A stretch of 62,586 nucleotides of DNA from Candidatus Avoscillospira avicola (GCA_018712245.1 DVHE01000057.1:1-62586); one strand, 5' to 3'. Counted from the first letter of the stretch, positions 32,201 to 41,527 are shown. The notes: generated by a model not told the origin, from the letters alone. Numbers and translations: made by a program.

Positions 32201-35200
32201 TTGGAGGTGAAGGTGGCGCCGGTGACGGACCAGTCGCTGAGGTTATAGAAATCCTCCAGCTCCAAGGCGTCGGCGGCAAACAGCTCGACTTCCCGCAGCT
32301 GGGCGACGGTGCTGTCGTCCTGGGCGGGCTGCCGCACCAGGACACACACATAGCGCGCCGAGAAGGGCGCTACGGCCCGGGTGACGGTGGCCTCTTCATT
32401 GTCCTCCACCAGGTCTCGGAGGACCCATGCCACGCCGTCGTCACTGGATTCCAGCTGGAAGGAGCGGGTGGCGGCGGTGCCGGAGAGACCAGTGACGGTG
32501 TATTTTCCAATGGTCTGGATGCTGCCCAGATCGATGGAGACGTAGTGGTCGCCGGCTTCATCGTTGGAGACCCAGACGGTGTCGGTGCTGCCGTCGGTGA
32601 CAAGACTGCCGGTGCCGGAGTCGGAGCTGACATAGCTCTGCAGGGCGACGTTTTCGCCGCTTTTCGCGGTCCAATCCGTGCCGTCAGCCAAGAGGTCCTG
32701 GGTGGAGCCCTGGCCGCTGGGGAGCTGGGACAGCACGTCCGCCGCTGCCTCGGCTGCCTGGGCGTAGGAAGTGTCCTGGTAAAGGGAAACGGCCTGCTGA
32801 TACTCGGCTTTGCGGTCCAGCAGCGGATCGGTGACGCCATTGTCCCGGGCCGTCTCCTGCAGACGCTGATAGGTCATGGAGAGGGTGGCCTGGGCGGCCT
32901 GGGTCTCGTAGAACTGGCGGAGCAGGACTTCGTCCGTGGCCTGAAGGCTGACGCGCCCGTAAGCGCCGGGGGCCAGCGTCATGGAGATGCCGCTTTCCAG
33001 CTGGGCAGCGGTCTTGGAGGTGCGCTCCTCGTCCTGTCCCACCTTTACGGTCAGCGCGTAGGGACTCTCGGCCAGATGCTGGAAGGAGAGGGTGAAGGTC
33101 TTAGATTCGTCGGTGGGGTTGTAGACGATGAAGTTCCGCTCTATGCCTTCGATCATCTCCTGGGTCTGGTCGTTATAGTCCAGGTTGACGGCCAGAATGT
33201 CGGAATCGGACGCCGTGGCAAAGGCCTCGAACATCAGATAGGCGTAGAAGACGTTGTTGGACATATACACCGACGGGCCGTTGAGGCCATTGAGAGTGCC
33301 GTTCTCGGCTTTGTAGAAGTCCTCCGAGGGGAGGTAGCCGGCCTGATGGGCCTGGTAGTCGGCAGCGGATTCAAAGACGTCCGGATCCCACATGGGGCCG
33401 TAGAAATACTTGTTGTTGTTGCGGAAGAGGTTAAGGAGCTTGAGCAGCAGCTCCGAAGTCTCCATGTCCTCGTTCTTCAGTTCCATCAGCAGGGGCAGGT
33501 AGGTGTAGATGTTCTCCCAGGGGCAGGGAGAGTCTGCCGTGGCGAAGGCGTGGCTGAGGCTGGCGCTGTTGAGCGCTTGGTCCTTGGGATCGTCCCGCAG
33601 GGCGCTCTCATACCAGTTGACCAGCCGCAGGGTGATGTTGCGCATATCCTCGCCGTATTCCATGTACTTCGTCTCACCGGTCAGCTGATAGAGCCACTGG
33701 GCCGCGGCGGCGCCGTAGGCACTGTTGCTCACTTCGTTGACCGGGAAGTCGTAGGGATCATCGATGACAGTGTGGAACACGCTGTTGTCGATGACCAGCT
33801 CCATGCCTTCAAAAAGCGCGTCGATGGCATTCTTGGCCTCCTCGAGATAGCGTTCCCGGCCGGTGTAGGTGTAGGCCATGCACATATCGTAGGCGTAGAG
33901 GCCGGCTGCCCACACATCGTAGGGGGAGCCCAGGGCCGGCTCGTCCAGGCTGGTGGCGGGGGTCTTGTCCCGGGCGCTGAAGAGCTGCGGGAACTGATAG
34001 TTGCAGTTGTGAGCCACTTCGATCAGGCCCTCCAGGCCCATCAGGTACTTGCCGGAGAGGGCGGCGTCAAAATCCTCGGCGGCCCGGAGCTGGCTGGCCT
34101 TCAGCGTGCCGATGCTCATCAGGGGGTTTTGGAACATGAACTCCACAAAGGTGTTGCGGTAGTCATCGGAGCATTCGTAGCTGCGGATCAGCTTGGCGTC
34201 GGAGTCGTAGTACACCTTGAGAGATTCCACAGCGGTGTCGATAAAGGTGTGCTGGGTCTCGTCTGGGTTCAGCCGCTCATAGGCGATCCAGGGAATCAGC
34301 GCATTGTTGCAGCAGTTCCAGTCGCCGTAGATGTCGTCCTCCGTTCTGTCCCGGTCCGGCGTATAGGCGCCGTAGGTGGCGTAGTCCGGCCGGTGGACCA
34401 CCTCGGTGATGGTGTCCTCCGGGAACAAGGGTGCGTCCGTCCAGACGCCCGGCGTCAGATCTGTCTTGTTGGTGTGGAAAGGCATCATGCGGTAGGTGAC
34501 GTTTTCGATCATCAGCTGCTGGGCGATGTTCTCGGCCAGGCTCTGATAGCTGGTGTTCTCCGGGTCCACGAAGTTCACGGCTTCCTTCACCGGCTCCGAG
34601 GGGACGCACCGACCGAATTCATCCACCACCACGCCCAGCGCGTCCAGCTTGGAGGGCGCCTGGCGACGGGCTGCGCCGTAGAGGTAGAAGTCCACCACCA
34701 TGTCTCCGGCGGCGATGGTGGTGCTGCTGCCCATCTCTTTGCGCAGGTCCATGCCGATGCCCCAAAGGCCGTCCCGCTGGGAGCAGCGCACCTGGACACT
34801 CTTGAAGCGGTTCACGCCATTCTGGAAGGAGAACCAGTCCATGGGTTCCATGTTGAAGAAGACGGCACTCTCCTTGCCGTCAGCCCACACGTAGGCGGCG
34901 GGGAAGCAGCTGTTCCAGTAGACGCTGTCGCCCAGGGAGTGATAGTTGGGAGACTCCTGGTAGACCGAAACGGTCTCGCCGGTGGGCTCGTCCATCCAAA
35001 GCATCACGGTGGGCTGCCGTCCGCTGACACCCAGCGGGGCTTCCAGGTGGTTGACGATGGTGAAGTGGAAGAGGGGGCTGTCCGCCGTGGCCTCAATGGT
35101 CATGGTGAAGTCATAGCCCTCGGTGGGGTGGTGTCCGGTCAACTCCACCTGGATCTTGTCGGCGCTGTCCGACAGTACCCGGTATTCGGTGGGGTACTGG

Positions 35201-35460
35201 TCAAAGGCGCTGCCCTGGATCAGGGGCGTGCCAGCATCGAACATGGGCTCCCAGGTGTTGCCCACCAGGACGAAGGTGCTGAGCTGATAGCCGGAACCGG
35301 TGTCTGCCAGGACCAGCTTTTGGCTGCGGTTGGTCAGCTCCACCCGGTGGGCGTCCTGCTGGAGGGAGAGAACGCCGCTGGTTTCCCGGGCGCCGACAGC
35401 GCCGGAAAAGAGACCCAGCAGAAGGGAAATGATCAGGATGAGAACGGTAATGCGTTTCAT
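29281..35460 (-). CDS. Large SLH-anchored modular glycan-active surface protein
   Basis: 2059 residues. Signal peptide MKRITVLILIISLLLGLFSG without lipobox. Approximate layout: beta-rich N-terminal domain (25-310); all-helical, six-hairpin-glycosidase-like region (310-800) with GDWNCCNN and SPYDVWAAGLYAYD; F5/8-type-C domain (~935-1065); five related beta-sandwich modules of ~130 residues (starting near 1070, 1287, 1423, 1560, 1730) sharing F.Y/FVA..., H.L.NDG..YF.S and TGWSG motifs; a Pro/Glu-rich linker; three SLH motifs (~1873-2059, first FTDVPENAWYYESV). It should be exported and anchored to the cell wall, where it would bind and perhaps cleave a glycan. The catalytic family is not recognised. 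It follows an LplABC importer. Start: ATG 35460 with AGGGTGA upstream; a longer frame reaches 35544 without a ribosome-binding site. Confidence 0.85.
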   Translation of the reverse strand: MKRITVLILIISLLLGLFSGAVGARETSGVLSLQQDAHRVELTNRSQKLVLADTGSGYQLSTFVLVGNTWEPMFDAGTPLIQGSAFDQYPTEYRVLSDSADKIQVELTGHHPTEGYDFTMTIEATADSPLFHFTIVNHLEAPLGVSGRQPTVMLWMDEPTGETVSVYQESPNYHSLGDSVYWNSCFPAAYVWADGKESAVFFNMEPMDWFSFQNGVNRFKSVQVRCSQRDGLWGIGMDLRKEMGSSTTIAAGDMVVDFYLYGAARRQAPSKLDALGVVVDEFGRCVPSEPVKEAVNFVDPENTSYQSLAENIAQQLMIENVTYRMMPFHTNKTDLTPGVWTDAPLFPEDTITEVVHRPDYATYGAYTPDRDRTEDDIYGDWNCCNNALIPWIAYERLNPDETQHTFIDTAVESLKVYYDSDAKLIRSYECSDDYRNTFVEFMFQNPLMSIGTLKASQLRAAEDFDAALSGKYLMGLEGLIEVAHNCNYQFPQLFSARDKTPATSLDEPALGSPYDVWAAGLYAYDMCMAYTYTGRERYLEEAKNAIDALFEGMELVIDNSVFHTVIDDPYDFPVNEVSNSAYGAAAAQWLYQLTGETKYMEYGEDMRNITLRLVNWYESALRDDPKDQALNSASLSHAFATADSPCPWENIYTYLPLLMELKNEDMETSELLLKLLNLFRNNNKYFYGPMWDPDVFESAADYQAHQAGYLPSEDFYKAENGTLNGLNGPSVYMSNNVFYAYLMFEAFATASDSDILAVNLDYNDQTQEMIEGIERNFIVYNPTDESKTFTLSFQHLAESPYALTVKVGQDEERTSKTAAQLESGISMTLAPGAYGRVSLQATDEVLLRQFYETQAAQATLSMTYQRLQETARDNGVTDPLLDRKAEYQQAVSLYQDTSYAQAAEAAADVLSQLPSGQGSTQDLLADGTDWTAKSGENVALQSYVSSDSGTGSLVTDGSTDTVWVSNDEAGDHYVSIDLGSIQTIGKYTVTGLSGTAATRSFQLESSDDGVAWVLRDLVEDNEEATVTRAVAPFSARYVCVLVRQPAQDDSTVAQLREVELFAADALELEDFYNLSDWSVTGATFTSNGSQAILQKTGDGAAVSRQLRYSVTDYPILQLDVAALSTGATLTVTAERGSDTSLLLTAEEAGRYQVSLADTGWQGETDFTLTLSLSGNDGAQATLSRLECLSHTANLLLNRAYEDAAAATDGLDSTAFTAQGNTTLDVDLGAVETVGRYTVKHGTDSQASSMTVYASTDGESWTPVDTVTLSEEGSEPTDPPALPPLVFDMTTTDDIIESTSAEVTADSEGTYIRCTGDPFNETIVKKELTLDVDAYPTLEISLADMTPGATVHMQIGIPDVFEDFLTSTGPVSQDGTYRYDLTRYEALTGEVTVYVKFIVYGVDNGMTVTSMRALAPGGESTAALEEEFETVTDWQQTTENAEISTDGTTATIRRTQDEATFGFVAKEVSYNIDEAPLLQVDIAQLTDGARLHVLANDGENEYFVSPSEISNTGTITLNLKDRTGWSGEKTFLLKLMVVGPSGSTAQLDALRATNTPVGSVDDKFEDLSQWNIRENAEITAAPGGGATITGTGSTFGYVARNAEIDLDETPRLMVKVSSLGDASKFHVMLNDGAGDYFLSRTEMLAPGTYNFDLAKVTGWSGKKTVLLKLAVIGGAGASMTVEEIKAMAQPNASDVTARNIEPTEARYLRFEFQSQDTVSVREIEAYSSQDQLQLPTVSTAGELVQFSSHDYHTAVFTRQTAQDLSTWETLHVDVDRLTPGAAWNLSIAPSNSQTECLLFDEPITETGSFSVPIFQRTGWSGLQGYTLKLYVYGGTQQDISLSALTLETGETERPVRPSRPSQPDPEPEETPALPFTDVPENAWYYESVYLAWQEGLIDGMSETSYQPSGSLTVAQTIKLAAALHLKANGESGKLENGTVHWYDPYVDYAVEQGIIEEAYRSRTKAQMDAAVTRSEFVHIFHGALDSYPAINTVAENAIPDVKMDDAYAAEIYDFYRAGILTGSDGEGTFQGTSTIRRSEAAAILIRMYDQTTREHIQLPG

Positions 35461-35511
35461 GGGGGAATCACCCTTGCTTTCTTTATAGGCTGAGTGCCGC
35501 GGAAGCGGCAT

Positions 35512-35566
35512 AGAAAAAATCCGCCTCTGCCAAACAATACCCATTTGTGATGCTTGACAGAGGCGG
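35512..35566 (-). terminator. Long-loop terminator between the binding protein and the SLH protein genes
   Basis: Minus-strand stem CCGCCTCTG/CAGAGGCGG with a 28-nt loop followed by ATTTTTTCT. It would lower expression of the SLH gene relative to the importer. Confidence 0.75.
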
Positions 35567-35608
35567 AAGATCTTTTATGTGCCGGGGAAAAGAGGTGCTT
35601 GCGGGAGA

Positions 35609-37192
35609 TTATTCAAATTGAGCCATGTACTGGTTGACGGCTTCCTCCAGGGCGCCGTTGTCCACTGCGACGATCTTCTCCAGCATTTCGTCCCACTTGT
35701 CCAGGCTCAGCTGGCCGGTGACGAACTGGCTGGTGTAGGAGGTGAAGATGTCGTTGATGCTGGCGTTGTACTGAGCCAGGGTGTCGTCATAGGTGAAGCC
35801 CTGGACGGGGTTTCTGGCGGAGTAGAGGGCGCCGATCTCGTTGCTGGGGGTGAAGATGTCCTCAGCATAGGGCAGGGACATATCCTGGTTGAAGGTGAAG
35901 TCGATGGAGGTGAAGTAGGAGAGGTAGTGAGAGGTAACGCCGTTGCAGTTGAACTCTTCTTTGGCGCACTCTTCCTCGTTCTTCACCACGGTGTCACCGT
36001 CCATGGTGTAGTGGATGCCTTCGATGCCGTTGCGGACGAAGAAGTTGCCTTCGTCAGAGGCCAGCCAGTCCATCATTTCCAGCACACGGTCCACGCCTTC
36101 GAAGTCCTTGCTGAAGGACCACATGCCGTAGTAACCGGAGTCGATGCCCATGTGGGAGCGGATGCCCTCGGGGCTGGCGGGGATGGGATTGATGATGGCC
36201 ACTTCAGCGTCGGGGAAGTTCTTCTTGGTCTCCTCGAAGTAGGGGTAGCAGGAGGCGTACTGGCTGGCGTTGTAGATGATGCCGGACTGACCGGAGCAGA
36301 AGTACTCCTTGGGACGGTCCGCCTCAGAGATGTAGCACTCGGGGTCCAGCAGGCCTTCGGCATAGAGCTTGTAGAGGAACTCATAGCCTTCCTTCATGTT
36401 GGGGTGGAAAATATCCATCTTATAGCGTCCGGTTTCGTCCTGGTACCAGGTGTTGACGCCAGTGAAGCCGGCGGTGATCATCTTGATCCAGAAGGGGTCG
36501 TTCATGGAGAGGCCGATCTGCTTGACGCCGTCGGGTTCAGCTTCCTTGAAGGCCTTGAGGACTTCGTAGACGTCGTCCCAGGTGTCGGGCATCTCCAGGC
36601 CCAGCTCGTCCAGCCAGTCCTGGCGGATGAAGAGAACACGGTCGGTGGTGTCCTTGTTCCACTTTCTCGGCACACCGTAAATTCTGTCGCCGTTGTAGAG
36701 GAACTTCAGAGAGTCGTCGTCATAGTGGACGGACTCCATCAGGTTGGGGTAGTTGGGGATCAGATCGGTCATGTCCATCAGCAGACCTTCGGACTGGATC
36801 TGGTCAAAGAGGGTGTTGGTGTCGCCGGGGCCCCAGTTGGCGTACATATCGGGCATATCGCCGCCCAGGATGTAGTTGCGCAGGTTCTCCTGGTAAATGC
36901 CGTTGGCATAGGAGGTGATGTTGAACTTGAGGTCGAACTTGTCCTCCAGGTACTGGACCATCCGGTCGTCCTCGGGGAAGTCCATGTCGTGGGCCCAGAT
37001 GTTGATCTCGATGACCTCGCGGTCTTCTTCGGCGTCGGTAGCATCGGTGGCGTCGGTGTCAGTGCTGTCGGTGTTGGCAGTGTTGGAGCTGTCGGTGTTG
37101 GAGGTGTCTGCGGGGGCTGCCTGATCGGCACATCCGGCCACCAGACCCAGCAGCAGCACCAGGGCGAGCAGGAACGCGATGGTTTTTTTCAT
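35609..37192 (-). CDS. LplA-type extracellular sugar-binding lipoprotein
   Basis: 527 residues. Lipobox LVAGC (Cys21), then a ~38-residue Asp/Thr/Ser/Asn-rich linker, then a family-1 solute-binding fold (INIWAHDMDFPEDD; MYANWGPGDTNTLFDQ). Proteins of this size with paired LplB/LplC permeases take up oligosaccharides and use a shared ATPase (MsmX-like) encoded elsewhere; no ATPase gene is adjacent here. Ribosome-binding site AAGGAG upstream of the ATG at 37192. Third gene of the LplB-LplC-SBP operon. Confidence 0.92.
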   Translation of the reverse strand: MKKTIAFLLALVLLLGLVAGCADQAAPADTSNTDSSNTANTDSTDTDATDATDAEEDREVIEINIWAHDMDFPEDDRMVQYLEDKFDLKFNITSYANGIYQENLRNYILGGDMPDMYANWGPGDTNTLFDQIQSEGLLMDMTDLIPNYPNLMESVHYDDDSLKFLYNGDRIYGVPRKWNKDTTDRVLFIRQDWLDELGLEMPDTWDDVYEVLKAFKEAEPDGVKQIGLSMNDPFWIKMITAGFTGVNTWYQDETGRYKMDIFHPNMKEGYEFLYKLYAEGLLDPECYISEADRPKEYFCSGQSGIIYNASQYASCYPYFEETKKNFPDAEVAIINPIPASPEGIRSHMGIDSGYYGMWSFSKDFEGVDRVLEMMDWLASDEGNFFVRNGIEGIHYTMDGDTVVKNEEECAKEEFNCNGVTSHYLSYFTSIDFTFNQDMSLPYAEDIFTPSNEIGALYSARNPVQGFTYDDTLAQYNASINDIFTSYTSQFVTGQLSLDKWDEMLEKIVAVDNGALEEAVNQYMAQFE

Positions 37193-37225
37193 GGTAATTC
37201 TCCTTTTCTTTTGATTCGTTTGGAA

Positions 37226-38119
37226 CTAACCTTTGATGGAACCGACCATAACCCCCTTTACAAAATGCTTTTGCAGGAACGGGTACACCAGGAGGATGGG
37301 CAGCGTCACGGCGATGACGGCGGCCATCCGCATGGTCTCCGAAGCGACGTTGGACTGAGAGATCATGGTGAATTGGTTCTTCATGGGGTTCTGCGTGCCC
37401 ACGAAGAGGATGTTGTAGAGGATGACCTGCAAAACCTGGTGTTCTTCGGAGCGGATGAGGAAGAGCGGGTTGTAGAAGTCGTTCCATTTGTCCACGGCGT
37501 AAAACAGCACCAGCGTGGCCAGGATCGGCTTGGACATGGGGAGCATGATGCGGAAGAGGGTGGTGAAATCGTTGGCGCCGTCGATCATGGCGGCCTCTTC
37601 GATGTCCGCGGGGATGCTCATAAAGTGGGTTCGGAGGATGATGAGATAGATGGTGTTGACGGTGGTCAGCAAGATCACGCTCAGCAGGCTGTCCAGCAGG
37701 TGATAGGACTTCATGGTGATGTACACCGGGATGATGCCGCCGGTAAAGAGCGTGGTGAAGAAGAAAATGTACATCAGGGCGTTGCGGCCCACCAGACGCT
37801 TTTTGGAGAGGGCGTAGGCGGCCATGGTGGTGACGATCATGCTCAGTACCGTGCCGCCGACGGTATAGATAATGGAGTTGATCAGCGGCTTGAAGAATTC
37901 CTCCTGGCCGAAGAACACCTTGTAGGATTCCAGCGTGGGGTTGGGAGCCCAGAGCTTGAGGGTGTTGGTGACGTATTCATTGTAGGGCATCAGGGAGCCG
38001 ATGAGGACGCTCCAGAGGGGATAGAGCATCACAAAGGCCACTAGGGTGAAGAAGATGTAGAGCGCCACGTCGAAGGCAGTGATCCTTCTGCGCTTTTTTC
38101 TCACTGCAATGGTTGCCAT
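37226..38119 (-). CDS. Carbohydrate ABC permease, LplC/YtcP type
   Basis: 297 residues, about six transmembrane segments, with the EAA-loop EEAAMIDGANDFTTLFRIMLPMSKP and the C-terminal FLQKHFVKGVMVGSIKG that is characteristic of LplC/YtcP permeases. Preceded by GGGAGG. It lies between LplB (11-bp gap) and the binding protein (33-bp gap). Confidence 0.95.
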   Translation of the reverse strand: MATIAVRKKRRRITAFDVALYIFFTLVAFVMLYPLWSVLIGSLMPYNEYVTNTLKLWAPNPTLESYKVFFGQEEFFKPLINSIIYTVGGTVLSMIVTTMAAYALSKKRLVGRNALMYIFFFTTLFTGGIIPVYITMKSYHLLDSLLSVILLTTVNTIYLIILRTHFMSIPADIEEAAMIDGANDFTTLFRIMLPMSKPILATLVLFYAVDKWNDFYNPLFLIRSEEHQVLQVILYNILFVGTQNPMKNQFTMISQSNVASETMRMAAVIAVTLPILLVYPFLQKHFVKGVMVGSIKG

Positions 38120-38130
38120 AAGTTACCTCC

Positions 38131-39063
38131 CTAAAACAGGCTGTCTTCCCCGACGACCTTGGATGCGGCGTTGGCTATGACCACCAGGATCAGCGACACC
38201 ACGGAGTTGAAGAAGTTCGCGGCGGTGGCGAAGCTGTAGCGGGCATTTTCAATGCCGGTGCGGTAGATGTAGGTGCCCAGGATATCGCCGGTGGAGTAGA
38301 CGTTGGGGGAGTAGAGGGTCAGGACCTGCTGGGTGTCCTGGATCAGGATGTTGCCGATGGTCAAAATCAGCATGATGGTGATGGTGGGGCGGATACTGGG
38401 CAGTGTGACGTGCCACATCTGCGTCCAGCGGTTGCCGCCGTCCATGATGCAGGCCTCGTACAGCTCAGGGCTGACACCGGAGATGGCTGCGAAGTAGATG
38501 ATCGAACCCCAGCCGGCATCCTTTAAGATGGTGGTAATGACCAGAATGGCGCGGAACTTGCTCTGATCCATCAGGAAGTTGACCGGCTCGCCGCCGAGGG
38601 CGGTAATTACGGTGTTGACGGCGCCGTTGTGGGCCAGCATATTGATGACGATGCCGGCCATCACGGTCCAGGAGACGAACCGGGGCAGATAGATGATCGT
38701 CTGAATGCCGCGCTTGAAGGCCTTGTTGCGGACCTCATTTAATAGAACTGCCAGCAGGATCGGCACGGGGAAATAGAAGATCAATTTATATACGCCGATG
38801 ATGATGGTGTTTTTCAGGGCATTCCAGAAGGCGGGGTCCTGGAAGAGCTGCTGGAAGTAAAGCGTGGCTGGTTCCGCCCAGGGACTGCCCAGCAGGCCGC
38901 CGGAGATGGTCAGCTTTTTAAAGGCCAGGGTGACGCCGTACATGGGCACATAGTGGAAGGCGATGTAATAGGCGATGGCTGGGATGAGCAGAATGTAAAG
39001 CTGCCAACACGATAAGATGCGTTTTCCCAGCCTGTGCTTTGGTTTTTGCAGCGTATTCTTCAT
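38131..39063 (-). CDS. Carbohydrate ABC permease, LplB type
   Basis: 310 residues, about six transmembrane segments. LplB hallmarks: LYILLIPAIAYYIAFHYVPMYGV near the N-terminus (split motif, residues ~20-42) and the EAA loop (ELYEACIMDGGNRWTQMWHVTLP). First gene of its operon, with a consensus promoter at 39146-39174. It is the intact counterpart of the IS-truncated permease at 60896-61587. Confidence 0.95.
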   Translation of the reverse strand: MKNTLQKPKHRLGKRILSCWQLYILLIPAIAYYIAFHYVPMYGVTLAFKKLTISGGLLGSPWAEPATLYFQQLFQDPAFWNALKNTIIIGVYKLIFYFPVPILLAVLLNEVRNKAFKRGIQTIIYLPRFVSWTVMAGIVINMLAHNGAVNTVITALGGEPVNFLMDQSKFRAILVITTILKDAGWGSIIYFAAISGVSPELYEACIMDGGNRWTQMWHVTLPSIRPTITIMLILTIGNILIQDTQQVLTLYSPNVYSTGDILGTYIYRTGIENARYSFATAANFFNSVVSLILVVIANAASKVVGEDSLF

Positions 39064-39145
39064 GTCTCATCCTCCATGCGTGAGTAACTCTGTGCCGGCC
39101 AGGGCACCTGACCGGCGGGGGTTTATATCATTTCTTGACGCCACC

Positions 39146-39174
39146 AATATATCATAAAGCTGGGGAGTTGTAAA
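39146..39174 (-). promoter_or_regulatory. Promoter of the LplB-LplC-SBP operon
   Basis: Minus-strand TTTACA (39169-39174), 17-bp spacer, TATATT (39146-39151). The ~420-bp divergent region 39064-39484 holds this promoter and the plus-strand one, in an island (about 39130-39400) that is strikingly AT-rich compared with its surroundings. Confidence 0.8.
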
Positions 39175-39349
39175 CATTTTTAATCAATAAATATCCACAA
39201 AATGATATTAAATATTTCTTCTAATTTGACAAAAGTAAAAAAATGAGCGCGGAATATGGATGATATGCACAAAAATATGGGAGAAAACGGGTATAAAATG
39301 ATAGGAAAAGAGCTGCCGAAAAAAATATAAAGAATATTTTTAATTCATA

Positions 39350-39378
39350 TTTACAAGTTAAAAAAGATATGTTATCTT
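39350..39378 (+). promoter_or_regulatory. Promoter of the plus-strand glycosidase operon
   Basis: TTTACA (39350-39355), 17-bp spacer, TATCTT (39373-39378). It gives a ~100-nt GC-rich leader before the ATG at 39485. Confidence 0.65.
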
Positions 39379-39484
39379 AGTATCGAAAGCAACGGGTGCG
39401 GTCTGCTGCTATGGGTGTGAGCCCGCGGCAGCCGACCCCGCCGCAGCGAGAACGTCTCACTAAAGCGGACAAGGAGCGATTCAT

Positions 39485-41527
39485 ATGTGGACGAAAGACA
39501 ACTACCGGCGCATTTTCCTGGATATGCACCTGGCCGATTGGAACGACGCCTTCCTTTCCCGGCTGGACCCCAAGCACAATGTGGAGATCATCAAAGCTGC
39601 CGGCGCGCAGAATATCGTGGTCAAGGCCAAGCCTCACACCGGCCTTTGCTACTGGCCTGCCAGCATCGGCAGAATGCACCGTGGCCTCAAGGGCCGGGAC
39701 TATGTGGGCGAGATGATCGACCTCTGCCACGAGAACCAGATTTCCGTCATCGTATATTATTCCGAAGTCTTCGACAACTGGGCCTATGAAAACCATCCGT
39801 CCTGGCGCACCGTCTATGCCGACGGCCTCAACTCTAAGGAAAAGGGACACTTCTTCTTCCGCAAGGGCCGCTACGGTGTCTTGTGCGTCAATAATCCGGC
39901 GTATCGGGCCTATGTGATGGACAACCTGCGGGAGCTTTGCACGCGCTATTCCTTTGAAGGAATGTTCCTGGATATGCCCTTCTGGCCGGAGGTGTGCTAC
40001 TGCGATTCCTGTAAAGAGAAGTACCGCCAGGCCACCGGACGGGAGATGCCCAAGATCGCGGACTGGAAGGACCCGGCGTGGCTGGAGTTCCAGTTCCTGC
40101 GGGAGAATTGGATGAAGGAGTTCCTGGAGGAATCTGTGGCCACGGTCAAGGGAGTCAACCCCGACATTACCATCGAATTCAACTCCGCCACCGCCATGTT
40201 CAACTGGCAGTTCGGTGCCAGCGAGTATGCCATGCGGGCCAGCGACTATGTGGGCGGCGATTACTACGGCAGCATCCTGCAGGAGAGCTTCGCCTGCAAG
40301 TACTATAAAAATGTCTCCCGCACGCTGCCCTTCTGCTATATCACTTCCCGCTGTGACCCCGACCTGATCCAGCACACCACTACTAAGACGGCGGAGGAAT
40401 TTTTGCAGCACGGCGTCATCGCCCTGGTACACAACGGCGCCTTCTCCATCTGCGACAGCATGAACCCCGACGGCACCATCTGTGACCAGGCTTATGCCGG
40501 TCCCATTCGGGAGGCCTTTGCCCAGAGCCGGGTCTATGAGCCCTACGTCACCGGGGCGCTTCAGAGCAGCGTGCAGATCTGGTTTGCCACTCACGCCAAA
40601 TTCAGCATGGTCAACCAGGGCAAGCACGTGTTGGAGCAGCCCATGGACAACGATACCTTTGTGGAGGGCAAGCTGAAGCTGGCTGGCATTCTGCGGGAGA
40701 ACCACATCCCCTTCGATGTCATCGGCAACAACTCCCTCTCCAACCTGGATCTCCGCCAGCCCCTGGTGATCTCTGAGGTTCACCACATCCGGGACGAGGA
40801 GATGGAGGCCATCGAGGCCTTCCTCCAGGCCGGCGGTACGGTGTACCTCAGCGGCGCGGTGGGCCATCCGCGGCTCTATCAGCTGCTGGAGGCGGAGGAT
40901 CACGGCCTTACGGCCCACACCGTCACTTATATGGAGCCTACCGAGGCTGGGCGGGATATCTTCGCCGGGTTTGACGCCCACAACCCCATGACCGTCAATA
41001 TGCCGCAGCGGCGGCTCTCCTTCCGGGGCGCGCATCAGGTGCTGGCCACGCTGACGCTGCCCTATACCCTCCAGGACGACGGGCAGTTCTCCGCCATCCA
41101 CTCCGATCCCCCCGGCGAGCATACTGACTGGCCGTCCCTGGTGCGCAAGGCCGTGGGCAAGGGCCAGGTGATCTGGGCTGCCGCGGGCATCGAGAAGCTA
41201 CGGCCACAGATGAGCCGCAATGTGGTGTGCCGTCTGATCCGGTCCCTCTGCCAGGAGCTGCCCTACGAGGCCGAAGCTCCCAGCTATGTGGAGGTAGTCT
41301 CCTGGAAGAAGGATGGAAAGGTCTATCTGGCTGCCCTCAACGAGCAGGAGACCACGCCCATCGACATGGTTCACGGCGTCTCGATTCGGCTGCCCTATCC
41401 CGTCCGCGCTGCGGCGCTGGTGGGAGACGACAGACCCGTGACGGTGGAAGCCGGGGCGGATGGCGCCCGGCTGCTGCTGCCGCCCTTCCGCGTGGCGGCA
41501 GTGGTGGAGGTGGAACCCCAGGCGTAA
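39485..41527 (+). CDS. GHL6/GH29-like glycosidase with GATase-like domain, cytoplasmic
   Basis: 680 residues, no signal peptide. The N-terminal ~340 residues form a TIM-barrel like hypothetical glycosidase family GHL6 and related alpha-L-fucosidases: FEGMFLDMPFW, with a candidate nucleophile Asp at ~164, is followed by a cysteine cluster (CYCDSC). The middle region (QPLVISEVHHIRDEEMEAI; FLQAGGTVYLSG) resembles the beta-galactosidase trimerisation/GATase-like domain, and a small beta domain ends the protein. AAGGAG lies eight bases before the ATG. The substrate is not certain; fucosides are the best guess from family and neighbours (GH29-like, GH95-like). Confidence 0.8.
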   Translation: MWTKDNYRRIFLDMHLADWNDAFLSRLDPKHNVEIIKAAGAQNIVVKAKPHTGLCYWPASIGRMHRGLKGRDYVGEMIDLCHENQISVIVYYSEVFDNWAYENHPSWRTVYADGLNSKEKGHFFFRKGRYGVLCVNNPAYRAYVMDNLRELCTRYSFEGMFLDMPFWPEVCYCDSCKEKYRQATGREMPKIADWKDPAWLEFQFLRENWMKEFLEESVATVKGVNPDITIEFNSATAMFNWQFGASEYAMRASDYVGGDYYGSILQESFACKYYKNVSRTLPFCYITSRCDPDLIQHTTTKTAEEFLQHGVIALVHNGAFSICDSMNPDGTICDQAYAGPIREAFAQSRVYEPYVTGALQSSVQIWFATHAKFSMVNQGKHVLEQPMDNDTFVEGKLKLAGILRENHIPFDVIGNNSLSNLDLRQPLVISEVHHIRDEEMEAIEAFLQAGGTVYLSGAVGHPRLYQLLEAEDHGLTAHTVTYMEPTEAGRDIFAGFDAHNPMTVNMPQRRLSFRGAHQVLATLTLPYTLQDDGQFSAIHSDPPGEHTDWPSLVRKAVGKGQVIWAAAGIEKLRPQMSRNVVCRLIRSLCQELPYEAEAPSYVEVVSWKKDGKVYLAALNEQETTPIDMVHGVSIRLPYPVRAAALVGDDRPVTVEAGADGARLLLPPFRVAAVVEVEPQA

